In this document: in pieces, positions 1-9,169 of the stretch
How the letters are laid out: every line of letters starts with the position of its first letter
Numbering within the stretch: the stretch's first letter is position 1
The notes under the pieces: generated by a model
The model's input: only the letters and a program-made list of their open reading frames with translations
Database searches by the model: none
What the model was told of the DNA's origin: nothing
Position numbers and translations under genes: made by a program
Source of the DNA: Aeromicrobium massiliense JC14
Lineage (GTDB): Bacteria > Actinomycetota > Actinomycetes > Propionibacteriales > Nocardioidaceae
NCBI RefSeq assembly: GCF_000312105.1
Contig: NZ_HE978636.1
Coordinates: 399,642-463,641 of the forward strand
DNA: 64,000 bases
Direction: 5' to 3'

Positions 1-11
1 CGGGCGTCCGG

Positions 12-512
12 CTAGAACGCGTGGTGCGTCCCGAAGGTGCGCTGCCAGTAGGTCAGCGGCGCCTGCTCCCCCGCCTCGGCGTGCACGACGTCGACGAGCA
101 CCACCACGTGGTCGCCGCCCTCCACGAGCCGGGCGACCCGGCCGGCGATCCAGGCGTGCCGGTCGTCCAGGGCCGGCGCCCCGTGGTCGGACGACCACCC
201 GACGTCGGCGAAGCGGTCGTGCCCCTTGGTCGCGAACCGCAGGGCCACCTGGTCCTGGTGGGCGGCCAGCACGTTCACGCCGAGCGGGCTGCCCACGCCC
301 AGCCGGTCGAGCAGGGACGAGCGGACGTCCAGGGCGACGAGCACCATCGGCGGCTCGATCGACAGCGAGGTGAAGGCGCTCACCGTCGTGCCGTGCGGCC
401 CGCGCTCGTCCTGGGTCGTCGCGACGACCACGCCGCCGGCGACGTTGCCCATGGCGGCCCGGAAGTGCTGCTGCAGGCGGGTGTCCGGGGTGTGCTGCAC
501 GGTCGCCGTCAT
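12..512 (-). CDS. Flavin reductase (FMN reductase) family protein
   Basis: The 166-residue product looks like a flavin reductase-like split-barrel protein. It has the early motif MGNVAGGVVVATT, then TTVSAFTSLSIEPPMVLVALD and a C-terminal THHAF, as in small components of two-component flavin monooxygenases. Such enzymes reduce FMN with NAD(P)H and pass it to a partner oxygenase. The ATG overlaps the stop of the upstream substrate-binding protein gene by 4 bp (ATGA), so the two are translationally coupled. The FMN-dependent monooxygenase at 1584-2912 in the same operon is the obvious recipient of reduced flavin. Family call is firm from sequence; partnership is inferred from context. Confidence 0.88.
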   Translation of the reverse strand: MTATVQHTPDTRLQQHFRAAMGNVAGGVVVATTQDERGPHGTTVSAFTSLSIEPPMVLVALDVRSSLLDRLGVGSPLGVNVLAAHQDQVALRFATKGHDRFADVGWSSDHGAPALDDRHAWIAGRVARLVEGGDHVVVLVDVVHAEAGEQAPLTYWQRTFGTHHAF

Positions 513-1564
513 GACGCCTCCGGCCCGGCGTCGGGCGCGAGCTCGCCGTTCGCGTAGGGGTTGTACTCGTTGGTGAACAGCTCCTTGACGTCGACGTCGC
601 CGTTCTCCAGCTGGCCGGTCCGCTCGAGCCAGTCCGCCCAGATGCGGATCTCGTCCTCCTGGATGACGCCGCCGGGCACCGGGATGCCCGGGCTCTTGTA
701 GAACTCGGCGATCGCCGGGTCCTCGCCGGCCCGTCCGCGCTCGGTGATGATCTTCTTGTACCGCTCGATCACCTCCGCCCGCGGCGTCACCTGCGCCCAG
801 CGGATGGCTCGCGCGACGCCCTGGGTGAAGTCCGCCACCGCCTCGGGGTTCTTCTTCAACAGGTCGTCGCGCACGACGTAGGTGCCGTAGCTGAACGTGT
901 CGTAGAGGTCCTTGTCGGCGTACAGCTGGTGCAGGCCGCCCCGCGCCAGGGCCTGGTCGCGGAACAGGCCGCCCAGCGCGGCGACGTCGACCTGGCCCTT
1001 GCGCAGCGCCTGCTCGGTGTTGACCGGCGGCACGACCGTCAGCTCGACCTTCTCGATCTCGGCCTCGGTGAGGCCCTGCTGCGAGAGCCACTCGCGGGTG
1101 ATCGACTCGTGGTGGGCGCCGAGCGTGTTCATGCCGACCTTCTTGCCGATCAGGTCCTTCGCGGTGCGGATGCCCGAGGACTCCAGCGCGTAGTAGCCGG
1201 TGAAGTTCTCCTCGTCGGCCCCGTAGCTGTCGACCACCGCGGTGATCGGGGCGCCCGCGTCGGCCAGCTTGACCACGGCGCCGTTGAAGGCCGAGCCGAA
1301 GTCGCTCTGCCCGGTGGCGACGTTCTGGATGCTGGTCGGCCCGCTCGTGGTGTCGGACGTCCACTCCAGCTCGATCTTCTCGAAGTAGCCGAGGTCCTCG
1401 GCCAGCTCGGGGAACTGCACCGCGCTCGGCGTGCCTTGGTAGCGCAGCGTGGTCGAGCCGTCCGCCGCCGTGGCGCCGGCGCCACCACCGCAGGCGGCCA
1501 GGGCGCCGAGCAGCAGGACGGACGCGGCGGCGGCCGCGGGCCTGGTCAGGGATCGCAGGGTCAT
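509..1564 (-). CDS. ABC transporter substrate-binding lipoprotein, SsuA/TauA (aliphatic sulfonate/nitrate) type
   Basis: This 351-residue secreted solute-binding protein starts with a lipoprotein signal whose lipobox LAAC puts the lipidated cysteine at residue 25. It resembles the NMT1/SsuA-like fold (RYQGTPSAVQFPELAEDLGYFEK near the start; later DLIGKKVGMNTLGAHHESITREWL). It should capture the substrate outside the membrane for the permease at 2948-3808 and the ATPase at 3801-4613. The gap to the upstream monooxygenase gene is 19 bp. With an LLM monooxygenase, a flavin reductase and a divergent TauD homologue, a sulfonate or other organosulfur ligand is likely. Nitrate, riboflavin- or thiamine-precursor ligands are family alternatives. 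Confidence 0.85.
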   Translation of the reverse strand: MTLRSLTRPAAAAASVLLLGALAACGGGAGATAADGSTTLRYQGTPSAVQFPELAEDLGYFEKIELEWTSDTTSGPTSIQNVATGQSDFGSAFNGAVVKLADAGAPITAVVDSYGADEENFTGYYALESSGIRTAKDLIGKKVGMNTLGAHHESITREWLSQQGLTEAEIEKVELTVVPPVNTEQALRKGQVDVAALGGLFRDQALARGGLHQLYADKDLYDTFSYGTYVVRDDLLKKNPEAVADFTQGVARAIRWAQVTPRAEVIERYKKIITERGRAGEDPAIAEFYKSPGIPVPGGVIQEDEIRIWADWLERTGQLENGDVDVKELFTNEYNPYANGELAPDAGPEAS

Positions 1565-1583
1565 GGGTTCTCTCCTCGATGGT

Positions 1584-2912
1584 TCAGGCGACGTGGACGT
1601 CGGCGGTGGGCTCGGCGGGCTCCAGCAGGCCGTAGTGGCCGCGCAGGGTGGACGCCTCGTACTCGGTGCGGAAGTAGCCGCGGTCCTGCAGGATCGGGAC
1701 GACCTCGTCGACGAAGACCTCCAGGCCGCCGGGCAGGTAGGGCGCCATGACGTTGAAGCCGTCGGCGGCGCCGCCCTCGACCCAGTCGACCAGGTCGTCG
1801 GCCACCTGCTCGGGCGTGCCGGCGAACGTCCGGTGGCCGCGGCCGCCGCCCAGCTTGGCGACGACCTCGCGCACCGTGGTGCGTCCGTCGGCGCCGAGGG
1901 CCTTGACCAGCTCGAAGCGGCTCTTGTTGGTCTCGATGCTGGAGACGTCCGGCAGCGGCGGCAGCGGGCCGTCCAGGTCGACCTCGGTCAGCTCGACGCC
2001 GAGCATCTGCGACAGCTGGCTGAGCGCGTAGGCCGGCGAGATGAGCCGGGTGAACTCCTCCTCCAGCTCGCGCGCCTCGGCCTCGGTGGCGGCGATGAAC
2101 GGGACGATGCCGGGCAGCACCTTGAGCTCGTCGGCCGACCGTCCGTGGGCGGCGAGCCGGGCCTTGAGGTCGCGGTAGAAGTCACGGCCCTCCTCGATCG
2201 TGCGCTGCGCGGTGAACACCGCCTCGGCGTGTCGGGCGGCGAACTCCTTGCCCGCCTCGGACGACCCGGCCTGCACCAGGAGCGGACGGCCCTGCGGGCT
2301 GCGCGGGACGTTCAGCGGCCCGCGGACGCGGAAGTGCTCACCCTCGTGGCCGACCTCGTGGACGCTGTCGGGCCGCGTGAACCAGCCGCCCTCCTCGTCC
2401 AGCACGACGGCGTCGGCGTCCCAGGACTCCCAGAGCCGCTCGACGACCTCGACGAACTCGTCGGCGCGGGCGTACCGGCCGGCGTGGTCGGGCGTGCCGT
2501 CCAGCCCGTAGTTGGCCGCCTCGGCGGCGCCCGCGGACGTGACGATGTTCCACCCGCCGCGACCGCCGGAGAGGTGGTCGAGGGAGGCGAGCTTGCGGGC
2601 CAGCGTGTACGGGTCGTTGTAGCCCGTGGACGCGGTCGCGATGAGGCCGATGCGGTCGGTGACCGCCGAGATCGCCGACAGCAGGGTGATCGGCTCGAAG
2701 ACCTGCTGGACGTTGTGGGCCACGCGCGGCCCGACCGCCAGCCCGTCGGCGAAGAAGATCGAGTCGAGCCGGCCCCGCTCGGCGACCTGCGCGAGGCGCT
2801 GGAAGTGGCGGACGTCCAGGACGTCCTCGGCGTTCGTGCGCGGGTGGCGCCAGGCGGCCTCGTGGTGGCCGACGCCCATGAGGAAGGCGTTGAGGTGGAA
2901 GGGCTTGGGCAT
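1584..2912 (-). CDS. FMN-dependent LLM-class monooxygenase, NtaA/SnaA/DszA group
   Basis: The 442-residue length and motifs (FHLNAFLMGVGHHEAAWRHP at the start, GRGGWNIVTS, LVQAGSSEAGKEFAARHAE, GTPEQVADDLVDWVE) place this in the nitrilotriacetate-monooxygenase/DszA-like branch of the luciferase-like superfamily. It does not look like classical SsuD. Members use FMNH2 from a partner reductase and O2 to oxidise sulfur, C-S or amine substrates. The gene lies between the permease and binding-protein genes of a sulfonate-type importer, so desulfurisation of an imported organosulfur compound is the best inference. The exact substrate cannot be read from sequence. The ATG at 2912 is the first good start, 35 bp after the permease stop. 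Confidence 0.87.
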   Translation of the reverse strand: MPKPFHLNAFLMGVGHHEAAWRHPRTNAEDVLDVRHFQRLAQVAERGRLDSIFFADGLAVGPRVAHNVQQVFEPITLLSAISAVTDRIGLIATASTGYNDPYTLARKLASLDHLSGGRGGWNIVTSAGAAEAANYGLDGTPDHAGRYARADEFVEVVERLWESWDADAVVLDEEGGWFTRPDSVHEVGHEGEHFRVRGPLNVPRSPQGRPLLVQAGSSEAGKEFAARHAEAVFTAQRTIEEGRDFYRDLKARLAAHGRSADELKVLPGIVPFIAATEAEARELEEEFTRLISPAYALSQLSQMLGVELTEVDLDGPLPPLPDVSSIETNKSRFELVKALGADGRTTVREVVAKLGGGRGHRTFAGTPEQVADDLVDWVEGGAADGFNVMAPYLPGGLEVFVDEVVPILQDRGYFRTEYEASTLRGHYGLLEPAEPTADVHVA

Positions 2913-2947
2913 GGCGGTGCTCCTCGTCGAGGTGGAAGGGATGGGGG

Positions 2948-3808
2948 TCAGGCGCGCCAGCGCGAGAACCGGCGCTCGGCGGCCAGGAGGGCGTAGTTCA
3001 CGACGATCCCGATGACCGAGATCGTGAGGATCCCGGCGTACATCTCGGGGATCTGGAAGTTCAGCTGCGCGGCGTTGATGAGGTAGCCGAGGCCGGCCTG
3101 GGCGCCGATCATCTCGGCGGCCACCAGCACCAGCACCGAGGCGGCGCCGGCCATGCGCAGGCCCGTGAAGATGGTCGGGACGGCCGACGGCAGGATCACC
3201 TTCTGGAACAGCCGCAGCGGCGAGAGCCCGAGCGAGCGGGCCGACTTCACGAGCAGCGGGTCGACGGTGCGGACGCCGGCGATCGTGTTCAGCAGGATCG
3301 GGAAGAACGAGGCGAACGCGACCAGCGCGATCTTCGACGTCTCGCCGATGCCGAGCACCAGCACGAAGACCGGCAGCAGCGCCAGGGCGGCGGTGTTGCG
3401 GAACGCCTCGAGGATCGGGCTCAGCACGGCGGAGACCGTCCGGTACCAGCCGATGAGCAGGCCCAGCGGGATGGCCGTGACGACCGCGATGCCGAAGCCG
3501 CTGCCGGCGCGGCCCAGGCTCGCCCGCACGTGCTCGCCGAGCTGCCCGGACGCCGCGAGGTCGCGGGTGGTGGCCAGCACCTCGCTGAGCGGGGGCAGGA
3601 ACACCCGGTCGACCAGCCCGGTGCGCGGGGCGACCTCCCACAGCACCAGGAAGGCGACCACCGCGACCGAGCGGAGGCCGGCGGCGAGAGCCAGGCGGCC
3701 GGCGCGGCGGACGGCGTGGGCGGCCCGAGGCGGGACGAGCACCGCCGGCTCGGCCGGGGGCTCGACGGACGGGGTGTGCGCGCGGTGGCGCAGGAGAAGG
3801 TCAGACAT
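2948..3808 (-). CDS. ABC transporter permease, SsuC/TauC type
   Basis: The 286-residue integral membrane protein has a basic cytoplasmic N-terminus and about six hydrophobic segments. It carries the BPD permease signature around KSARSLGLSPLRLFQKVILPSAVP (the EAA-like coupling loop). It should form the membrane channel for the binding protein at 509-1564. Its start overlaps the end of the ATPase gene by 8 bp (3801-3808), which supports one operon transcribed leftward from about 4.6 kb. The family covers sulfonate, taurine, nitrate and pyrimidine-precursor importers; context favours organosulfur. Confidence 0.88.
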   Translation of the reverse strand: MSDLLLRHRAHTPSVEPPAEPAVLVPPRAAHAVRRAGRLALAAGLRSVAVVAFLVLWEVAPRTGLVDRVFLPPLSEVLATTRDLAASGQLGEHVRASLGRAGSGFGIAVVTAIPLGLLIGWYRTVSAVLSPILEAFRNTAALALLPVFVLVLGIGETSKIALVAFASFFPILLNTIAGVRTVDPLLVKSARSLGLSPLRLFQKVILPSAVPTIFTGLRMAGAASVLVLVAAEMIGAQAGLGYLINAAQLNFQIPEMYAGILTISVIGIVVNYALLAAERRFSRWRA

Positions 3809-4613
3809 GGGCGAGGTCCTCTCGGGGAGCGAGCTCGTGCTGCTGGGCGCGGACGACCTCGTCCTGCAGCAGGCTCCAGATGCGGTGCCGGTAGGCGCCG
3901 AAGGCGTCGGTGGAGCGGACGTCGGGGGCGGACACGTCCAGGTCGACGTCGACCACGGCCTTGATGCGGCCCGGTCGCGACGTCATGACGGCCACGCGCT
4001 GGCCGAGGTACACGGCCTCGTCGATGCCGTGGGTGATGAAGACGATCGTGGCGCCGGTGGCCCGCCAGATCCGGAGCAGCTCGTCCTGCAGCGACTCACG
4101 GGTCTGGGCGTCGAGCGCGGCGAACGGCTCGTCCATGAGCAGCACGTCCGGCTCGAAGGCCAGGCTGCGGGCGATGGCGACGCGCTGCTTCATGCCGCCG
4201 GACAGCTCGTGCGGGTACCGGTCGGCGAACCCGCTGAGCCCGACGAGGTCGAGGAAGCGGCGCGCGGTCTCGCGTCGCTCGGCGCGGGGCAGGCCCTTGG
4301 CCTCGAGCCCCAGCTCGACGTTGCCCTGGGCGGTGCGCCACGGCAGCAGGGCGTACTGCTGGAAGACGATGCCGCGGTCCAGGCCGGGACCGTCGACCGG
4401 CCGCCCGTCCAGCAGGATCTCGCCGGACGACGGGGTGGTCAGGCCGCCGAGCAGGTCGAGCAGCGTGGACTTGCCGCAGCCGCTGGGGCCGACCACGGCG
4501 AGCAGCTCGCCGGCTCGCACGTCGAGGGTGGCGTCGGCGAGGGCGACGAAGGTGTCGCCGCGGTGGGCGAACTCCTTGCGGACCTCGCGCAGCCGGAGCT
4601 TGGGCTGGGACAT
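3801..4613 (-). CDS. ABC transporter ATP-binding protein, SsuB/TauB type
   Basis: The 270-residue ATPase has Walker A GPSGCGKST, signature LSGGMKQRV, Walker B VLLMDEPF and the H-loop IVFITHGIDEA, so it should be catalytically competent. It is the first gene of the leftward operon ATPase-permease-monooxygenase-binding protein-flavin reductase. Its start codon lies 250 bp from the divergent dioxygenase gene. The tail after about residue 215 (VDLDVSAPDVRSTD) is the usual short helical extension of this family. ATP hydrolysis would drive uptake of the organosulfur ligand. Confidence 0.9.
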   Translation of the reverse strand: MSQPKLRLREVRKEFAHRGDTFVALADATLDVRAGELLAVVGPSGCGKSTLLDLLGGLTTPSSGEILLDGRPVDGPGLDRGIVFQQYALLPWRTAQGNVELGLEAKGLPRAERRETARRFLDLVGLSGFADRYPHELSGGMKQRVAIARSLAFEPDVLLMDEPFAALDAQTRESLQDELLRIWRATGATIVFITHGIDEAVYLGQRVAVMTSRPGRIKAVVDVDLDVSAPDVRSTDAFGAYRHRIWSLLQDEVVRAQQHELAPREDLAHV

Positions 4614-4863
4614 CGGTGGCTCCTGGTTCGGGTCGGCTCTGCGGACTCGTCGAACGTAGGAAGCGCGCGGCGGCCGCCGAGGCCTGCTCGTCGCGTGAGA
4701 CGGGGTGGACGGGACCGGGGGCCGGGCGTAGTCGCGCGGGCCCGCGTGGATAGCGCGGCCACGCGCGGAGGTCGAGCCGTCTCACGCAGCGAGCGGCCCG
4801 CGGGACCACCGGCCGGCCGCGGACGGTGGAGGCATCCCATCCCACCGACCGGAGGTGCCCCGC
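4614..4863. promoter_or_regulatory. Divergent promoter region with an inverted pair of shared elements
   Basis: This 250-bp region separates the leftward importer operon from the rightward dioxygenase gene. It contains GCGTGAGACGG at 4693-4703 and its exact reverse complement CCGTCTCACGC at 4777-4787. Similarity extends outward (GCTCG then TC or CT before the core), giving about 16 of 18 matching positions. One element faces each gene, so they look like paired binding sites for a shared regulator. A ribosome-binding site GGAGG at 4851-4855 serves the dioxygenase ATG at 4864. Confidence 0.55.
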
Positions 4864-5802
4864 ATGACCATCACCGAAGCCCGCCCCACGACGTCCGGCC
4901 ACGAGCACGTCACCGTCCACCGCACCGGCGAGCGCATCGGCGCCCGCATCGAGGGGGTCCGCCTCGGCGGCGACCTCGCCCCGGAGGTGGTCGCGGAGGT
5001 GCGCCGAGCCCTGCTCGAGCACAAGGTCGTCTTCCTCGGCGGCCAGGACCACCTCGACGACGCCGGCCAGCACGCCTTCGCCAGCCTGCTCGGGACGCCC
5101 ACCGCGCCGCACCCGACCGTGCGGGGCGAGGCCGGCGCCGTCCTGCCCATCGACTCCGAGCACGGCAAGGCCAACAGCTGGCACTCCGACGTCACGTTCG
5201 TCGACCGGATCCCGGCGATCAGCATCCTGCGCGCGATCGAGCTGCCCCCGTACGGCGGCAGCACCGTGTGGGCCAACACCGCCACCGCCTACGCCGACCT
5301 GCACCCCGCGCTGAAGTCGCTCGTCGAGCGGCTGTGGGCGGTGCACACGAACGTCTACGACTACGTGGCCGAGCGCGACGAGCAGCGCATCGGGGGCGTG
5401 GACGTCAAGGAGCAGGCCTACCGCGACGAGTTCCGCTCGCGGGTCTTCGAGACCGAGCACCCGGTCGTGCGCATCCACCCCGAGACCGGCGAGCGCGTGC
5501 TGGTGCTCGGGCACTTCGTGAAGCGCCTCGTCGGACTCAGCAGCCGGGACTCCGACGCCCTGTTCCAGCTGCTGCAGCGCGCGGTGACGAGCCTGGAGAA
5601 CACGGTGCGCTGGAGCTGGTCGCCCGGCGACGTCGCGATCTGGGACAACCGTGCGACCCAGCACTACGGCGTGGCCGACTACGGCGACCACAAGCGCCTG
5701 CTGCACCGCATCACGATCGCCGGCGACGTGCCGGCCAGCGTCGACGGCATCCCGTCGAGCACCCGCCAGGGCGACGCGTCGCACTTCTCCGACGTCGCCT
5801 GA
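4864..5802 (+). CDS. TauD/TfdA-family Fe(II)/2-oxoglutarate dioxygenase
   Basis: The 312-residue enzyme keeps the iron triad of the taurine dioxygenase family: His107-x-Asp109 in NSWHSD and a distal His267 in ATQHYG. Basic residues for 2-oxoglutarate follow (around Arg282). TauD-type enzymes hydroxylate the carbon next to a sulfonate or sulfate ester, releasing sulfite or sulfate. The ATG at 4864 is chosen over an in-frame GTG at 4855 because GGAGG at 4851-4855 overlaps that GTG and is well spaced from the ATG. It is divergent from an organosulfur importer plus FMN monooxygenase, so the locus has two alternative desulfonation routes. The substrate is unresolved. Confidence 0.9.
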   Translation: MTITEARPTTSGHEHVTVHRTGERIGARIEGVRLGGDLAPEVVAEVRRALLEHKVVFLGGQDHLDDAGQHAFASLLGTPTAPHPTVRGEAGAVLPIDSEHGKANSWHSDVTFVDRIPAISILRAIELPPYGGSTVWANTATAYADLHPALKSLVERLWAVHTNVYDYVAERDEQRIGGVDVKEQAYRDEFRSRVFETEHPVVRIHPETGERVLVLGHFVKRLVGLSSRDSDALFQLLQRAVTSLENTVRWSWSPGDVAIWDNRATQHYGVADYGDHKRLLHRITIAGDVPASVDGIPSSTRQGDASHFSDVA

Positions 5803-5807
5803 CGGAT

Positions 5808-5851
5808 CGAGCGAGGGCCGGGCCTCCGGGGGGAGGGCCGGCCCGCGCTCG
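5808..5851. terminator. GC-rich hairpin between convergent genes
   Basis: CGAGCG (5808-5813) pairs with CGCTCG (5846-5851), and GGGCCGG (5815-5821) pairs with CCGGCCC (5838-5844), with one A/G mismatch. It lies between the stop of the dioxygenase gene and the end of the convergent lipoprotein gene and could terminate both. Confidence 0.6.
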
Positions 5852-5864
5852 TCGCGCTGACGGG

Positions 5865-6296
5865 CTAGCGCCCGGACGGCTCCAGCGGCAGGACCGACGT
5901 GCGGTCGACCCGCCAGGTCTCGCCGTCGTCCGCCCGCCCGACGAGGACGTCACCGTCCAGCGCGAACGACGTCGGCACGGTCCACGGGCACCCGACGAGC
6001 GTGGTGACCGCGTCCACGCTCAGGACCACGGTGCCATCGCCGGTCACCCGCCAGGACGACGCACCCGTGGTGTTGCAGCCGTCGAAGACGAGCGCCCGCC
6101 CGGCCGGGTCGAGCACCGCCCAGACCCGGCCGCTCTCCCCGTCCGGGTCACCCCAGGTGCCGGCGGCGTCGGAGCGCGTCGGAGCCAGTGCCTCGGCGAC
6201 CGCGTCCGGTGGCGCCCCGGGACCGCCACCGGCACAGCCGCTCACGACGACCAGCGCCGCCACCACCGCTGCATCCCACCAGCGTCCGACCCGCAT
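5865..6296 (-). CDS. Small secreted lipoprotein, function unknown
   Basis: The 143-residue product has a signal peptide ending in lipobox VSGC with the lipidated cysteine at residue 21. The mature part is short, with paired cysteines (FDGCNTT and LVGCPWT) and alternating beta-like segments (GRVWAVLDPAGRALVFDGCN; FALDGDVLVGR). This recalls META/HslJ-type small beta proteins, but I cannot assign it. GTG (6299) and ATG (6296) are adjacent in frame; GGAGGGG upstream serves either. It is convergent with the dioxygenase gene and not obviously part of its pathway. Confidence 0.72.
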   Translation of the reverse strand: MRVGRWWDAAVVAALVVVSGCAGGGPGAPPDAVAEALAPTRSDAAGTWGDPDGESGRVWAVLDPAGRALVFDGCNTTGASSWRVTGDGTVVLSVDAVTTLVGCPWTVPTSFALDGDVLVGRADDGETWRVDRTSVLPLEPSGR

Positions 6297-6363
6297 CACG
6301 CCCCTCCGCCCCGGCGGACCGGCGCCGCCACGTGGCTATGTCGGCGGGGGGCTCTCCGTCTCG

Positions 6364-7146
6364 CTAGCGGGGCTTGACCGCCGCGACCGGGACGTCGAGG
6401 TCGAGGATCAGCCGCTGGGCGACGCTGCCCATGAGCATCTTGCCCACGGGCGTGCGGTGACGGACGCCCAGCACGAGCAGGCCGGCCCGGCGGTCGTCGA
6501 CCAGCTGCTGCACGGCGCCGGCGACGTCGCGGTCGCGCAGCGGCGCCAGCTCGGCCGCGACACCCTGCTCGTCCAGCTGCCGGACCGCCTCGACGAGGTC
6601 GTCCTCGGCCACGGTGCGGGCATCGGCGTCAGCGGTGTCGACGTGGGCGAGCAGCAGACGCCGGCCCGAGCGGGCGGCCTCCTGGGCCGCGTAGGCGAGG
6701 GCCGCCCGGCCCGGGTCGTCGTCGCGGTAGGCGACCACCACCGGCGCGTCCGGATGCCCGGTCGGCAGCGCGGACACCGCGAGCACCGGCACGTCCGCGT
6801 CGAGGAGCACCGACTGGGTGACGCTGCCCAGCAGCATCTTGCCCACGGGGCTGCGCTGCCGGACGCCGACCACCAGCAGGTCGGCACCGCGGGCCGCGTC
6901 GACCAGCCCGGCGGCGACGTCGGACACGACCTCCTGCACCACGTCGGCGTCGACGTCGGCCTCGCGCAGACGCTCGCCCACCTCGGCGAGCGCCTCGTCG
7001 GAGGCGAACTGCTTGTCGACGTAGGCATCTCCTCTGGTCGCGTTCACGACCAGGAGCCGCCGGCCGCGCACGCGTGCCTGCTCGATGCCGTGCTCGAGCG
7101 CCACCCGGCCCAGCGCGTCGGCGCTGTAGGCCACCACGACCGTCAT
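6364..7146 (-). CDS. Universal stress protein with two tandem USP domains
   Basis: The 260-residue protein consists of two UspA-like repeats. Each ends in the nucleotide-binding signature: [21 protein letters not shown] in the first and [21 protein letters not shown] in the second. Both halves keep the G-2x-G-9x-G-(S/T) pattern typical of ATP-binding USPs. The ATG overlaps the tctA stop by 4 bp, making it the last, translationally coupled gene of the carboxylate transporter operon. That suggests its level is tied to transport of the carboxylate. Its direct role (regulating the transporter or metabolic stress) is unknown. Confidence 0.92.
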   Translation of the reverse strand: MTVVVAYSADALGRVALEHGIEQARVRGRRLLVVNATRGDAYVDKQFASDEALAEVGERLREADVDADVVQEVVSDVAAGLVDAARGADLLVVGVRQRSPVGKMLLGSVTQSVLLDADVPVLAVSALPTGHPDAPVVVAYRDDDPGRAALAYAAQEAARSGRRLLLAHVDTADADARTVAEDDLVEAVRQLDEQGVAAELAPLRDRDVAGAVQQLVDDRRAGLLVLGVRHRTPVGKMLMGSVAQRLILDLDVPVAAVKPR

Positions 7147-8648
7147 GCGTCCACCCCCATGTCGACGTCCTCTCGTTGAGCCACCGCGCGGTTGCGCACC
7201 TTGGCGACCACCAGCAGCAGGGCGATCATCACGATCACCACGTACACGACCACAGCCACCGGCTCGCTCCACAGCGTGCTGACGTCGCCCTGCGAGATCG
7301 CGAGCGCCTCGGTCAGCTGCGCCTCGACCCTCGGGCCCAGGATGACGCCGATGATGAGCGGAAGCACGGGGATGCCGAACCGGCGCATCGCCAGGCCGAG
7401 GAGGCCGAACGCGAGCAGCAGCGCCAGGTCGAAGGCCTGGAAGTTCACGCTGTACGCACCGAGCGAGGCGAAGAACAGGATGCCGGCGTACAGGTACGGC
7501 CGCGGGATCTGCAGCAGCTTCGCCCACAGCGGCGCCATCGGCAGGTTGATGACGAGCAGCAGCAGGTTGGCCACGAACAGGCTCGCCAGCAGGCCCCAGA
7601 CCAGTTCGGGCTCGTTGTCGAACAGCTGCGGGCCGGGCTGGATGCCGTAGCTCTGCATCGCCAGCAGGATGACCGCCGCGGTCGCCGTGGTCGGCAGGCC
7701 GATCGCGAGCAGCGGGACGAGGGTGCCGGCGGCCGAGGCGTTGTTGGCCGCCTCCGGGCCCGCGACGCCCTCGATCGCGCCGTGGCCGAACTCCTCGGGC
7801 TTCTTCGACAGCCGCTTCTCGGTCAGGTACGACAGGAAGGTCGGCACCTCGGCGCCGCCCGCGGGCAGCGCGCCGAACGGGAAGCCGTACGCGGTGCCGC
7901 GCAGCCAGGGCTTCCACGAGCGTCCCCAGTCGGCCTTGCTCATCCACGGCTGGCCGACCGGGATGATCTCCAGTGGCCGGCGGCGCAGGTGCGCGGCGAC
8001 CCAGAGGGCCTCGCCGACGGCGAAGATCGCGACGGCGACGACGACGATGTCGATGCCGTCGGCCAGCAGCGGCGAGCCGAAGGTCAGGCGCGACTGGCCG
8101 GTCACGGTGCCGACCAGGCCGATCGCCAGGCCCAGGAACAGGGCGATGAAGCCGCGCAGCTTCGAGGAGCCGAGCACGGTGGTGACCGCCAGCAGCGCGA
8201 GCAGCATGATCGCGAAGTAGGACGGCGCGCCGAGCTGCACCACGACGTCGGCGACGGTGGGTGCGAGCAGCACCAGCAGGACCGTGCCGATCGTGCCGGC
8301 CACGAACGAGCCGATGGCGGCAGTCGCGAGCGCCTGCGCGGCGCGTCCGGCCTTGGCCATCTTGTTGCCCTCGATCGCGGTGATGACCGAGGACGACTCG
8401 CCGGGCGTGTTGAGCAGGATCGACGTCGTCGAGCCGCCGTACATGCCGCCGTAGTAGATGCCGGCGAACATGATGAGCGCGCTGCTGGGCTCGACGTTGT
8501 AGGTGATCGGCAGCAGCAGCGCGACGGTCATGGCCGGGCCGATGCCGGGCAGGACGCCCACGGCCGTGCCGAGCAGCACGCCGATGACGGCGTACAGCAG
8601 GTTCTCCGGGGTCAGGGCGGTCTGGAAGCCCTCGAGCAGCAGGTCCAT
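7143..8648 (-). CDS. tctA: Tripartite tricarboxylate transporter, large membrane subunit TctA
   Basis: The 501-residue polytopic protein has the TctA family pattern: [42 protein letters not shown] and [17 protein letters not shown], with about 11-12 hydrophobic segments. TctA is the main permease subunit of secondary carriers for citrate, tartrate and related carboxylates. Its ATG overlaps the last base of the tctB stop, and its own stop overlaps the start of the USP gene. The ligand class is set by the TctC binding protein and is probably a di- or tricarboxylate. Confidence 0.95.
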   Translation of the reverse strand: MDLLLEGFQTALTPENLLYAVIGVLLGTAVGVLPGIGPAMTVALLLPITYNVEPSSALIMFAGIYYGGMYGGSTTSILLNTPGESSSVITAIEGNKMAKAGRAAQALATAAIGSFVAGTIGTVLLVLLAPTVADVVVQLGAPSYFAIMLLALLAVTTVLGSSKLRGFIALFLGLAIGLVGTVTGQSRLTFGSPLLADGIDIVVVAVAIFAVGEALWVAAHLRRRPLEIIPVGQPWMSKADWGRSWKPWLRGTAYGFPFGALPAGGAEVPTFLSYLTEKRLSKKPEEFGHGAIEGVAGPEAANNASAAGTLVPLLAIGLPTTATAAVILLAMQSYGIQPGPQLFDNEPELVWGLLASLFVANLLLLVINLPMAPLWAKLLQIPRPYLYAGILFFASLGAYSVNFQAFDLALLLAFGLLGLAMRRFGIPVLPLIIGVILGPRVEAQLTEALAISQGDVSTLWSEPVAVVVYVVIVMIALLLVVAKVRNRAVAQREDVDMGVDA

Positions 8649-9169
8649 CAGAGCACTCCGTCCAGGACGCCGGCCGGGATCGGGATGCCGAGCCCGACGT
8701 AGAAGCCGTACCAGGTGAGCAGCGACAGGGCCACGCCGATCGCGACGTCCCGCACCCAGCTGCGACTGCCGAGGGCCCAGGCCGAGCCGGCGAACAGGAT
8801 CGCGCCGGTGATCGCCCAGCCGAGCCACTCGACCAGCGCGACGTTCAGCACGAAGACGGCGGTCAGCTTCGCGACGGTCACCCAGTCCGAGCCGCCGCTG
8901 AGGTCGACGTCCTCGCCCTCCTCGGCCTCGGGCACGTCGCCGCAGGCGGTGGCCACGGCGAGGAGGACGGCCAGCAGCAGCAGGCCCGCGCCGACGACGT
9001 ACGGCATGGCGTAGGGCTGGACCGGCTGGTCGGCGAAGCCCTTCTCGAGCGTGGTCGCGTCCCAGACGACGACCGCGCCGACGACCGCCAGGAAGGCGGC
9101 GAGCCCGTACTGGGCGGAGTCGACCACGCGGCGTCGCGTGGGGACGGGGTCGGTGTGCGTGGCGCTCAT
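8648..9169 (-). CDS. tctB: Tripartite tricarboxylate transporter, small membrane subunit TctB
   Basis: The 173-residue protein has four hydrophobic segments (around residues 18-36, 50-70, 95-115 and 130-155) and the length and position of TctB. It lies between tctC and tctA with a 4-bp overlap upstream and a 1-bp overlap downstream. The acidic cytoplasmic loop ([18 protein letters not shown]) is typical of the weakly conserved TctB family. The identification rests mainly on topology and context. Confidence 0.88.
   Translation of the reverse strand: MSATHTDPVPTRRRVVDSAQYGLAAFLAVVGAVVVWDATTLEKGFADQPVQPYAMPYVVGAGLLLLAVLLAVATACGDVPEAEEGEDVDLSGGSDWVTVAKLTAVFVLNVALVEWLGWAITGAILFAGSAWALGSRSWVRDVAIGVALSLLTWYGFYVGLGIPIPAGVLDGVL

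Noticed and set aside
3153..6377. A very long open frame on the plus strand spanning several minus-strand genes
   Set aside because: High GC makes stop-free antisense frames common. Its product is arginine-rich without domains, and it covers well-supported genes on the other strand and the dioxygenase in another frame.
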